Positions 16,534 through 24,700 of a stretch of 64,000 nt of DNA are shown here, piece by piece. The first letter of the stretch is position 1. Each line of letters begins with the position of its first letter. The notes beneath the pieces are model-generated. The model was not told where the DNA came from and did no database searches. It was given only the letters and a program-made list of their open reading frames with translations. The position numbers and the translations under genes were made by a program. Source of the stretch: Photobacterium arenosum (lineage in GTDB: Bacteria > Pseudomonadota > Gammaproteobacteria > Enterobacterales > Vibrionaceae); assembly GCF_014841115.1 (NCBI RefSeq), contig NZ_JACYTP010000001.1, forward strand, positions 124,001 through 188,000, written 5' to 3'.

Positions 16534-17708
16534 GCTGGCGTCAATTGTTTCTGAGTGAATTGAAAGCGGTGTTCACCAACCCTGCGATTATCTTCACCGT
16601 GTTTGGCGGCGTTTTAATGTATTCGCTTATTTACCCGCTGCCTTATTCAAACCAGCTTCCTCGCGAACAGCAGATTGCAGTTGTTAATCTGGATAACAGT
16701 GCAGTTAGTAGGGCACTGATACGCATGGTTGATGCGACACCTCAGGTGGCCGTGACGAAAACAGCCGCAAGTATTGAAGAAGCAAAAAACTGGATTCAGG
16801 CACAAGAGGTGAAAGGGATACTAGTGATCCCTGAGCACTTTTACCGGGATCTCCTGCTTGGTACCAGCCCGACAGTCTCTTTCGCCGGTGATGCGGCGCT
16901 GTTTCTTGTTTACGGTACTGTTGTTGAAGGGCTGGCGACAGCCACAGGAACGCTCAGCGCTGAAGCAAAAGTGGCCCGTATGATTTTTGAAGGCGAGAAC
17001 CTGGCGTTAGCTTCCGAACAGTACGCGTCGCTGAAACTGAATATGCGTCCGGTATTCAACCCGACAATGGGTTACATCAATTATGTTGTCCCTGCTGTGT
17101 TCGTACTGATACTCCATCAGACACTGTTGATTGGCTCTGCATTAGTAGGGGCGGCTCAGAATGAAATGCATCGTTCCGGCGTGTCGGGTTACTGGCACAC
17201 CTGCTCACCCTGGCGAATGATTTTCACACGTATCTGCTTGTTTTCCGTGATCTATCTGCCTCTGTCTGCTTACTACTTTGGACTGAGTTTTGAGTATTAC
17301 GGCATCGGTCGGCAGGCTTTAATCGGCGACATGCTGATGCTGACAGTGCCGTTTCTGATCTCAGTAACTGCGTTAGGTATAGTCATCGGTGAGCTGATCC
17401 CCCGTAAGGAACTGGCTACGGTCATCGTGCTGCTCAGTTCACTGCCTTTGGTGTTCTCGGCTGGTTTCGTATGGCCCGTATCCGCACTGCCAGCTCCGGT
17501 TTATTGGCTGGCACAATGGGTGCCTTCTACGCCAGCGATTAACGGATTCCTGCGGTTAAATCAGATGGGAGCGAGTTTTAGCCAGATTAGCGCCTGGTGG
17601 TTTCAGCTTTGGGGGCTGGCTGTTCTGTATTCACTGGTCGCTTTAGGCTTGGTATACAGAAATCGCCGTCGTCGAGGACAGCTTTCGCAGGCCTCGGCAA
17701 CAGTTTGA
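16530..17708 (+). CDS. ABC-2 type permease, second of two
   Basis: This 392-residue paralogue of the preceding permease has the same layout: a first transmembrane segment (about 19-36), a periplasmic domain starting QQIAVVNLDNSAVSRALIRM, and a C-terminal block of transmembrane segments. The pair probably forms a heterodimer. The start codon overlaps the previous stop in ATGA, so expression is coupled. No obvious terminator follows; the LysR gene begins 98 bases downstream on the same strand. Confidence 0.9.
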   Translation: MSWRQLFLSELKAVFTNPAIIFTVFGGVLMYSLIYPLPYSNQLPREQQIAVVNLDNSAVSRALIRMVDATPQVAVTKTAASIEEAKNWIQAQEVKGILVIPEHFYRDLLLGTSPTVSFAGDAALFLVYGTVVEGLATATGTLSAEAKVARMIFEGENLALASEQYASLKLNMRPVFNPTMGYINYVVPAVFVLILHQTLLIGSALVGAAQNEMHRSGVSGYWHTCSPWRMIFTRICLFSVIYLPLSAYYFGLSFEYYGIGRQALIGDMLMLTVPFLISVTALGIVIGELIPRKELATVIVLLSSLPLVFSAGFVWPVSALPAPVYWLAQWVPSTPAINGFLRLNQMGASFSQISAWWFQLWGLAVLYSLVALGLVYRNRRRRGQLSQASATV

Positions 17709-17806
17709 ACCTGATGCATTGAGCGTTATTGTACAGATAGGCATTTTAAGATGAATGTGTTAAAACAGCCTCATAATAAATGGCTGTATTGGCACAGGGA
17801 TTGAAA

Positions 17807-18700
17807 GTGAACCGGTTATTATCCTTTGAAGCATTGATGGTTTTAGATGCTATTGAGCGTCGCGGCAGTTTTGCTGCAGCCTCAGAAGAACTCGGCCGAG
17901 CGCCATCTTCCCTGAGTTACCAGGTTCAGAAACTGGAACAAGATCTGGATCTGGTTATCTTCGACCGTTCCGGTCATAAAGCCGCGTTTACCAAAGCTGG
18001 CCGGCTGTTGCTGGACAGGGGGCGGTTATTATTATCCGCGGCGGATGAAATGGTCTCGGATGCAACAGCGCTGGCACACGGCTGGGAATTAGATCTCACG
18101 ATTGCCTACGACGGTTTGATTAAGCTCGATCTGATGTTTCCGCTTGTTGATGCATTGGCAAAGAAAAGTAAGACCCGTCTGAAGTTTCGTGAAGAAATTC
18201 TGGCCGGATGCTGGGAAGCGCTCGCACAGGACAGAGCCGATATTCTGATTGCTCCTCCGCCCAGTGTCGCGCCACCGGAAGTGAAAATTCAGCCTCTCGG
18301 CAAAATGGATATCGTTTGGGTTGCTCACCCGGATCACCCGATTCATAAACATGATAACCCGCTCGATCCTGTCATTCGTCAGCAATACCGAGGCATAGCA
18401 GTTGCAGATACCGCACGAAATCTGCCGCCGATAACGCACAATATTCTTGAAGAGCAGCCGTTACTTACAGTTTCCAGCATGAATGACAAGTTGAATGCCT
18501 TACGTGCCGGCCTTGGTGTTGCGACAATCCCCAGTTTTTTCATTCAGGATGATTTAGCAACAGGCAAGCTGGCCATGGTGGGGGATAATCCTGTCAGAGA
18601 GTTTGAACTGGTCCTGGCCTGGAATCGCAGCCGCATGGGCAAGGCAAAAGCCTGGGCGATCAAACACCTTGAGCAGTTATGGAAAAAGCATCTGAACTGA
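17807..18700 (+). CDS. LysR-family transcriptional regulator
   Basis: This 297-residue regulator has an N-terminal winged helix-turn-helix (residues 5-65, with RRGSFAAASEELGRAPSSLS) and a periplasmic-binding-protein-like effector domain. I chose GTG 17807 because AGGGA ends six bases upstream and the resulting N terminus NRLLSFEALMVLDAIE is standard for the family; ATG 17780 lacks a ribosome-binding site. It follows the exporter operon on the same strand and may control it, but LysR genes usually lie divergent from their targets, so this is uncertain. Confidence 0.88.
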   Translation: MNRLLSFEALMVLDAIERRGSFAAASEELGRAPSSLSYQVQKLEQDLDLVIFDRSGHKAAFTKAGRLLLDRGRLLLSAADEMVSDATALAHGWELDLTIAYDGLIKLDLMFPLVDALAKKSKTRLKFREEILAGCWEALAQDRADILIAPPPSVAPPEVKIQPLGKMDIVWVAHPDHPIHKHDNPLDPVIRQQYRGIAVADTARNLPPITHNILEEQPLLTVSSMNDKLNALRAGLGVATIPSFFIQDDLATGKLAMVGDNPVREFELVLAWNRSRMGKAKAWAIKHLEQLWKKHLN

Positions 18701-18756
18701 CGTATGTTTGTGTCGATATTTTTCGACCCGCTTGGTCACTCAGTATGCCATGAAAA

Positions 18757-18794
18757 AGCAGGCTGACCTTTGGCATATGGTCAGCCTTTTTATT
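18757..18794. terminator. Bidirectional terminator between the LysR gene and patZ
   Basis: AGGCTGACC at 18760-18768 pairs with GGTCAGCCT at 18779-18787. T-rich sequence follows on the plus strand and an A run precedes it, so it can serve both convergent genes. Confidence 0.85.
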
Positions 18795-18832
18795 GTCACT
18801 TCTAAACCACCGACTATGGCAGTGGTGATTAT

Positions 18833-21544
18833 TTAACCGTGGTCAGACTGGCTGTCTTCTTGTAACGCCAACAGAAGCTCCGCCGTTTTGTCTTCAAAAT
18901 GAATCTCTACCTGAAAGCCACTCTTTCTGGCAAGTGACAGCATTCCCTGGTTATTGGGCATGGTTATCCCGGTCAACCGCTGTAAACCCCGCTGCTTACA
19001 ATATTGAATTATGGTATTGAGCAAGATGCTCCCCAGCCCTTGCCCTTTGAGATCAGAGCGAACCAACACCGCAAACTCCGCTTCTTCGTTGGTAGGATCG
19101 GAGACCGCACGACTGACACCAATAATGTCGGTTTCGGTGTGTGAATCAGGCGCAAGCCGCACCGCAATAAAGGCCATTTCACGGTCGTAATCAATCTGAG
19201 TGAGATTCGCCAATGCTTCATGATTGAATTCACCGACTTCAGAGAAAAAACGGCTGTACAGGTCATCATGTGAAACCTGCGCAATGAAAGCTTTGTGGCC
19301 GGGTTCATCTTCCGGGCGAATCGGGCGAAGTAATATCGGCGAACCGTCTTTCAGTGAAGTGTAAATTTCCAGCTCTTTTGGATAAGGCCGAATAGCCAGC
19401 CTTTGTTGTGTGTCACCATTAAAGGGGTGAATGGTCATGGAAGCATCGATCACTGTCATGTCTTCACCCGCCGCCAGTAAGGGGTGTATATCCAGTTCAA
19501 TGATTTCCGGGCAATCAATGATCAGCTGTGAAAGCTTAACCAGTAGTTTGCAGAGTGCAGGGATGTCCAATCGATCCGGCAAACTGCGCTGTTTAATTTT
19601 TCCTGTTTTCAGGGCATTGATGACAAGGTATCGCGCCAGCGCCATATTAAGTGGTGGAATAGCAACGGCGGCATCACGATGGATATCCCACTCTGCAGCT
19701 TCATCACCAATAAGAATAACAGGCCCGAACACGGGATCGGTGTGAACAGCAATGCGTAATTCCTGTGCACCGGAACGGTTGGCCATGCGCTGCACCAGCA
19801 AGCCGTCAATACGGGCTTTCGGGAAGTTGTAGGAAACACGATCCAGAATCGCCTGAGAGGCATTGGCAACCTCTGCTGCCGTTCGCAGATGCAGCATGAC
19901 ACCATGTACTTCTGATTTATGGCGAATATCAGGAGAGCGCAATTTGACGGCAACCGGATAGCCAATCTGCTCGGCAATATGTGCGGCTTCAGCGGGCTCT
20001 GACGCAATCCAGGTCGGCAGAGTATGAAAACCATAACTTTCCAGCACAGGGCGTACTTCGTGCGTTTCCAGATGATAGATTTTCTGATCGAGTAACTGAT
20101 CCAATAATTGATGAACCAACCCCGGGTTGCTCTGGGTCTCACCGAATGAGGACGGGGTTTCCATCAGCTGTTTCTGGTTGCGCCGGTACTCCACCAGGTG
20201 CATGAAGGCGGTGACAGCACTTTCCGGTGTTCGGTACGCTGGAAAGCCGGACTGTGTGAAAACCTGCCTGGCTTTCAACGCCTGATTTTCTCCGGCCCAG
20301 TTACTGAGGATGTTGAAATGCAGGGTACGGGGGTGCTGTTGCAATACTTTGACCATGTGCTCAGCGGTCTCTTTGCTCGGTGCAATGGCAGAAGGAGAGT
20401 GCATAATGAGCAGGGCATCGAAATCGTCGCTGTCTAACAGAATCTTGGTTGCCGCCTCATAACGAGCGATATCGGCATCCCCGACGATATCAATCGGGTT
20501 AGATTGAGACCAGCAGGCCGGCAATACAGCAGAAAGTTTAGCGATAGTCTCCTGGCTTAGTGTCGCGAGCTTTCCGCCACGTTCACTGAGGGCATCAACG
20601 GCCATAATCGCAGGCCCGCCACCATTGGTTAGTATTGCTAAACGTTCGCCTCGCAAAGGCACAGCGTGAGCCAGTGTTTCTACTGCCGCAAACAGATCGT
20701 GGGTATTATGCACCCGCAGCATCCCCGAGCGTTTGATGGCGGCATCATAGACAGCATCCAGACCGATTTCTCCTCCGGTGTGAAGATGGGCAGCAGCACT
20801 GCCAATTTTTGTCCGGCCACTTTTCAGCACCAGTATTCGCCGGGTCCGAGCCGCTGCTCGTGCAGCTGACATGAAGCGTCTGGCATCACGTATTGAGTCG
20901 ATATACAGCAAGATAGCCTGTGTTTTGCTGTCACGGCACAAGGTATCTAACAGTTCATCAAAACCAATATCGCAGGTATCTCCCAACGATATAAAGGTCG
21001 AAAAGCCAATATTCTTGTTCTTGGCCCAGTCCAGAATCGTGGTACAGACTGCCGCAGACTGTGAAATGAAAGCAATATTGCCTTTGTTGGCGGAAACCGG
21101 TGAGAAAGACGCATTGAGATTATGCCAGGGTAAGATCATCCCCATGCTGTTTGGCCCGATAAGTCGCATTCCGTATTGTCTGGCGGTTTCATACATGCGC
21201 ACATCTTCTGTGACACCGTCACTGTCGGGCTCTGCGTTCATTCCTGCCGCTAATACTACGGCCAGTTTGACGCCTTTGCGGCCTAATTGATCGATAATAC
21301 TGACGTTTCTGACACTATTGGTACATAAAACAGCCAGATCTGGAACACGAGGCAGACTCTCGATGTCTGGATAGGCTAATACCCCTGCAACTGCGTCATA
21401 TTTGGGGGTCACTGGCATGATGGGCCCATGAAAGTTAGCGGACAGCAGGTTTTTGATAACCACATAACCGGCACGCTTGGGGTTATCCGATGCGCCGATA
21501 ATGGCGACAGAACGTGGCTTCAGTAGTGACTCGAGTCCTTTCAT
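18833..21544 (-). CDS. patZ: Protein lysine acetyltransferase, PatZ/Pka type
   Basis: This 903-residue enzyme joins an NDP-forming acyl-CoA synthetase-like region with a GNAT domain. The CoA-binding Rossmann domain comes first (RSVAIIGASDNPKRAGY), then the succinyl-CoA-ligase-like domain, an ATP-grasp domain (about 490-690, YPVAVKLRSPDIRHKSEVHG), and a C-terminal GNAT domain (about 730-890, with the acetyl-CoA loop LKGQGLGSILL). PatZ acetylates lysines of acetyl-CoA synthetase and other enzymes. The N-terminal domain lacks synthetase activity in the studied homologues. ATG 21544 is used; the longer ORF adds 12 residues without family support. It is monocistronic, convergent with the LysR gene. 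Confidence 0.92.
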   Translation of the reverse strand: MKGLESLLKPRSVAIIGASDNPKRAGYVVIKNLLSANFHGPIMPVTPKYDAVAGVLAYPDIESLPRVPDLAVLCTNSVRNVSIIDQLGRKGVKLAVVLAAGMNAEPDSDGVTEDVRMYETARQYGMRLIGPNSMGMILPWHNLNASFSPVSANKGNIAFISQSAAVCTTILDWAKNKNIGFSTFISLGDTCDIGFDELLDTLCRDSKTQAILLYIDSIRDARRFMSAARAAARTRRILVLKSGRTKIGSAAAHLHTGGEIGLDAVYDAAIKRSGMLRVHNTHDLFAAVETLAHAVPLRGERLAILTNGGGPAIMAVDALSERGGKLATLSQETIAKLSAVLPACWSQSNPIDIVGDADIARYEAATKILLDSDDFDALLIMHSPSAIAPSKETAEHMVKVLQQHPRTLHFNILSNWAGENQALKARQVFTQSGFPAYRTPESAVTAFMHLVEYRRNQKQLMETPSSFGETQSNPGLVHQLLDQLLDQKIYHLETHEVRPVLESYGFHTLPTWIASEPAEAAHIAEQIGYPVAVKLRSPDIRHKSEVHGVMLHLRTAAEVANASQAILDRVSYNFPKARIDGLLVQRMANRSGAQELRIAVHTDPVFGPVILIGDEAAEWDIHRDAAVAIPPLNMALARYLVINALKTGKIKQRSLPDRLDIPALCKLLVKLSQLIIDCPEIIELDIHPLLAAGEDMTVIDASMTIHPFNGDTQQRLAIRPYPKELEIYTSLKDGSPILLRPIRPEDEPGHKAFIAQVSHDDLYSRFFSEVGEFNHEALANLTQIDYDREMAFIAVRLAPDSHTETDIIGVSRAVSDPTNEEAEFAVLVRSDLKGQGLGSILLNTIIQYCKQRGLQRLTGITMPNNQGMLSLARKSGFQVEIHFEDKTAELLLALQEDSQSDHG

Positions 21545-21888
21545 GGCATTTTCTCTCAGTATTTCGTAAAGAATTAACACTCAACGACAGACAATCATTT
21601 TTCTTAGCTTGGTTGTATGATTGAGCTGCTGATTATTCACTGCTGTGAGTGTAATGGAACCCATTCGACATTGTTTGAAAAAGAAGAAGGTGCTGCGCTT
21701 CATTCTTTGTATTTTTATATTGCACAATTTTATTTAAAACTGGAATTCACATAAAAAATCAATCTATTATTGATATAACGTTGAACCTGTGACATAACGC
21801 CAATTCTATCGCATACAGAGTGATGCAGGCTTGATTGGCATCAGGTCGGGGTGCAAAATCTTTTTAAAGACAAATTTGATCAGGCACG
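21545..21888. promoter_or_regulatory. Divergent intergenic region between patZ and a SPOR lipoprotein gene
   Basis: A 344-base AT-rich gap. It must hold two divergent promoters. I see no convincing operator, small gene or RNA in it. Confidence 0.4.
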
Positions 21889-22569
21889 ATGATAATGAAA
21901 AAAATTGCCTTAATGGTTGCAATTACATCAGCTTTAACAGGCTGTGCGCTAGATAATGAGCGTCAGACAATGAATGGCACTGTGGTTCCAACATTGGATG
22001 AACAGGAACAAGCGGCAATGGCCGTAGAACAGGGAGCAACGGCTGAACCGATGGCGGTTGAGCAGTTAAATGAACCGATTCCACCTCTGAACCCTGTTGA
22101 TATAGCAATCACAGATGAAGTTGTCCCACTTGATCAGGAGATTGCCCCCGTAGACGCACCAGCAGCGGCTGAGGGAACATCCGTGGCTCTAATCGCAGAG
22201 CCTGAGCCAATGGCTGACTCTGTCGCGGCAGCTTCGAAGAACAATGAGTCACAAACGGCGAAAGCCAGCTATGAATATGTGACGGAACCTGTATCGGGAT
22301 TCACTGTTCAGGTGCTGGGTGTAAGTAAAAATAGTGGTTTTGCCTCATACATTGCTAAGTTGCCAGGACAGCAACCGGTGTGGGTGAATCAGAAAACTTT
22401 CCACGAAAAGCCTTGGTACACTTTACTTTACGGACACTTTGATACTGTTCAGGAAGCCCAGGCTGCCATCAAAGATTTGCCTGCAGAGATCCGTTCGTTC
22501 GGCCCCTTTGTTCGTAGTCTGGCCAAGATTCATCAGTCACCTGAGCCTAAGCTGACCAAGATACATTAA
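21889..22569 (+). CDS. SPOR-domain lipoprotein (larger paralogue)
   Basis: This 226-residue protein has a lipoprotein signal (MKKIALMVAITSALTGC, lipobox Leu-Thr-Gly-Cys), a long acidic Pro/Ala/Glu-rich linker (about 20-135), and a C-terminal SPOR-like domain (about 140-220) with FTVQVLGVSKNSGFASYI, a Trp-Val-Asn strand and GPFVRSL. SPOR domains bind denuded septal peptidoglycan. The C-terminal domain is clearly paralogous to the protein encoded at 30008-30415. The in-frame ATG at 21895 is an equally good start. A terminator follows. Confidence 0.75.
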   Translation: MIMKKIALMVAITSALTGCALDNERQTMNGTVVPTLDEQEQAAMAVEQGATAEPMAVEQLNEPIPPLNPVDIAITDEVVPLDQEIAPVDAPAAAEGTSVALIAEPEPMADSVAAASKNNESQTAKASYEYVTEPVSGFTVQVLGVSKNSGFASYIAKLPGQQPVWVNQKTFHEKPWYTLLYGHFDTVQEAQAAIKDLPAEIRSFGPFVRSLAKIHQSPEPKLTKIH

Positions 22570-22577
22570 TCCTCCCG

Positions 22578-22608
22578 ATAAGCTCTTCCCTGGAAGAGCT
22601 TATTTTTT
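22578..22608 (+). terminator. Terminator of the SPOR lipoprotein gene
   Basis: AAGCTCTTCC and GGAAGAGCTT (within 22579-22601) form a ten-base-pair stem with a two-base tight loop, followed by a T run. Confidence 0.85.
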
Positions 22609-22801
22609 GCATCGTTGACCGCTTTCACTGCAGGGAATCAGGCCAATAGCTTGATGCCTGGTAGATAAGATGCAATAGTTGATGCCCTGAAGGCTGCCGG
22701 GGGTACTTCGTAATATCATCCTTCAGAACAGATGAAACCCGGTGGTACAAACAAATTTTGGCCTGCCATGATCGGCAGGTTACGTTTTACAAGGGATCAA
22801 G

Positions 22802-23809
22802 ATGAATCCAATTCACGTTTTACTTCTTTGTGGCGGTGGCAGCGCAGAACACGAAGTGTCTTTGGTTTCTGCCAATTTCATAGAACAAAACCTACAAGCG
22901 ATTGATGGCATTCGCTATATCCGCATAGAAATGCAAAAAGACGGCTGGTTTGACAGAGAAGGTCAGCGCTGGCAGTTGAACCTGGATCGCAGTATCCAGT
23001 CTGAGTCTGGTGAGAAGCTCCCCGTTGATTACGTCATTCCGTGTGTCCACGGCTACCCCGGAGAAACAGGCGATTTGCAATCTTTACTTGAAATAGCCGC
23101 TGTGCCTTACTTCGGTTGTGGCCCTCAGGCCAGCACAAATTGTTTCAACAAGATCACGACCAAACTGTGGTTTGATGCGCTGGGTATTCCTAACACACCT
23201 TATGTGTTTCTCAGCGAGCAAGACGAAGAATCGTTACGTACTGCCCAAGATGCATTAGCCCGTTGGGGATGTGTTTTTGTTAAAGCGGCCTGCCAAGGGT
23301 CATCAGTGGGCTGTTATAAAGCGACAGATCAGGAAAGCCTGATCGAATCGCTGAACAAGGCGTTTACCTTTTCAGAACAGGTTTTGGTTGAAAAAGCCAT
23401 CAAGCCCAGAGAGTTAGAAGTCGCTGCTTATCAGTATGGCGATGAGTTGATTGTCACCAAGCCAGGGGAAGTGACCTGTCCGGATGGTAAATTCTACACC
23501 TACGAAGAAAAATACAGCACAGAAAGCCATTCGACCACCTCTGTTGAAGCGTCTGGTATTACAGACGAACAGATTGAAGCCATTCGCAGTTATGCCAGAA
23601 AAGCGTTTGTCCATATGAAGTTAAAAGATCTGTCACGGATTGATTTCTTCCTGAGTGAAGAGGGTGACATTCTTCTTAATGAAATCAATACTTTCCCTGG
23701 CATGACACCGATATCTATGTTTCCTCAGATGCTGGCTCATCATGGACACACGTTTACGGCTTATCTTGAGAAAGCTATCAAAAGTGCTGTTCATCCATTC
23801 AACCAGTGA
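22802..23809 (+). CDS. ddl: D-alanine--D-alanine ligase
   Basis: This 335-residue cytoplasmic ATP-grasp enzyme joins two D-Ala molecules for peptidoglycan synthesis. Signatures seen: LLCGGGSAEHEVSLVSANFI at the N terminus, PCVHGYPGETGDLQSLLE (HGxxGE motif), FVKAACQGSSVGCYKA, and near the C terminus RIDFFLSEEGDILLNEINTF followed by PGMTPISMFP. ATG 22802 has AGGGA six bases upstream. It stands apart from the dcw cluster, like ddlA-type enzymes and as in Vibrio chromosome II. A strong terminator follows at 23824. Confidence 0.95.
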   Translation: MNPIHVLLLCGGGSAEHEVSLVSANFIEQNLQAIDGIRYIRIEMQKDGWFDREGQRWQLNLDRSIQSESGEKLPVDYVIPCVHGYPGETGDLQSLLEIAAVPYFGCGPQASTNCFNKITTKLWFDALGIPNTPYVFLSEQDEESLRTAQDALARWGCVFVKAACQGSSVGCYKATDQESLIESLNKAFTFSEQVLVEKAIKPRELEVAAYQYGDELIVTKPGEVTCPDGKFYTYEEKYSTESHSTTSVEASGITDEQIEAIRSYARKAFVHMKLKDLSRIDFFLSEEGDILLNEINTFPGMTPISMFPQMLAHHGHTFTAYLEKAIKSAVHPFNQ

Positions 23810-23823
23810 TTTTACAGTTTTAA

Positions 23824-23852
23824 AAACGCCAGCCTGACTGGCGTTTTTTTCA
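23824..23852 (+). terminator. Terminator of ddl
   Basis: AAACGCCAG (23824-23832) pairs with CTGGCGTTT (23838-23846) around a five-base loop, followed by T residues. Confidence 0.88.
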
Positions 23853-23891
23853 TTGGCTGCAATACTGACGATGAGACTGAAAAAGAACCCT

Positions 23892-24071
23892 ATGCTGACG
23901 AACAAACAGAAAGCTGCGCGTTTTAAAGCTATGCAGAACAAGAACTACAGAGCCAGTTTAAAGCTGGAGGGCTTTGAATTAGATGGGGCGCCAGGTACAG
24001 AGTCGCCACATGAACCACCCGTGTCCGAATATGAACAAATCGCTCGGTTAAAGAAGCATTATGCGAGATAA
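23892..24071 (+). CDS. yhfG: FicA/YhfG-type antitoxin of the Fic toxin
   Basis: This 59-residue protein resembles E. coli YhfG, the antitoxin that precedes fic. It starts LTNKQKAARFKAM, carries the class I Fic inhibitory motif [S/T]-x3-E-[G/N] as Ser22-Leu-Lys-Leu-Glu26-Gly27, and ends LKKHYAR, as YhfG ends LRRHYER. The motif's Glu is known to enter the Fic active site and block ATP gamma-phosphate binding. Its last 11 bases overlap the start of fic in another frame, so the two are translationally coupled. ATG 23892 gives a family-length protein; ATG 23871 is in frame and possible. Confidence 0.85.
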   Translation: MLTNKQKAARFKAMQNKNYRASLKLEGFELDGAPGTESPHEPPVSEYEQIARLKKHYAR

Positions 24072-24693
24072 ATATGGTGTTCAGCAGGATCCTGATTGCT
24101 ACCCCGGTTCGGCTGTTCTTATCAACTTACTGAATATCAACGATGAAGAAGAGCTCGCTCTGGCTGAGCGGGATTTCACACGGGTCCGGGCAGAGCACTT
24201 TGTACCTGAGTTTGACCGATTTGATTTAGCCTATCTGAGACAAATACATTTCACTCTGTTTCAGGATTTATATCCCTGGGCCGGTGACATACGAGGTGTT
24301 GACATCACCAAAGGCCAGAGTCGTTTTTGTCATGCCAGGAATATTGAAAGAGAGGCGACTCGTCTTTTTGCTTCACTGGCTGATGAGTCACATCTTTGTG
24401 GGCTGGACTTTGATCATTTTATTCGCCGCATTGCCCATTATTACTGTGAATTGAATGTCATACACCCGTTCAGGGAAGGGAATGGGCGCGTCCAACGTAT
24501 TTTCTTTGAAATTCTGGCCCTCAATGCCGGATTCGAAATCTGTTGGGAAGGCATTAACCTTAAAGAGTGGGTCGAAGCGAATCAGGCGGGTTACTTTGGC
24601 ATTATGGCTCCTTTGGAAGGCTTGTTCGAACGAATCACTCAACCTGTCCATGCTGTCGTTCAACCTCAGTGGGCATCCGGTCCGGGCGCTTAA
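24061..24693 (+). CDS. fic: Fic-family AMP-transferase toxin
   Basis: This 210-residue protein carries the complete Fic core HPFREGNGRVQR at residues 135-146 (His135 is the catalytic base), the preceding anion-hole region, and an N terminus MRDKYGVQQDPDCYPGSAVL similar to E. coli Fic. Fic proteins transfer AMP from ATP to target hydroxyls; bacterial class I toxins modify DNA gyrase and topoisomerase IV in some species. Unlike E. coli Fic, which has a Gly-Ser-Gly version of the loop, the active-site loop here is canonical, so it is probably active when not bound by the antitoxin. It ends seven bases before the convergent recombinase gene. Confidence 0.92.
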   Translation: MRDKYGVQQDPDCYPGSAVLINLLNINDEEELALAERDFTRVRAEHFVPEFDRFDLAYLRQIHFTLFQDLYPWAGDIRGVDITKGQSRFCHARNIEREATRLFASLADESHLCGLDFDHFIRRIAHYYCELNVIHPFREGNGRVQRIFFEILALNAGFEICWEGINLKEWVEANQAGYFGIMAPLEGLFERITQPVHAVVQPQWASGPGA

Positions 24694-24700
24694 ATCGACA

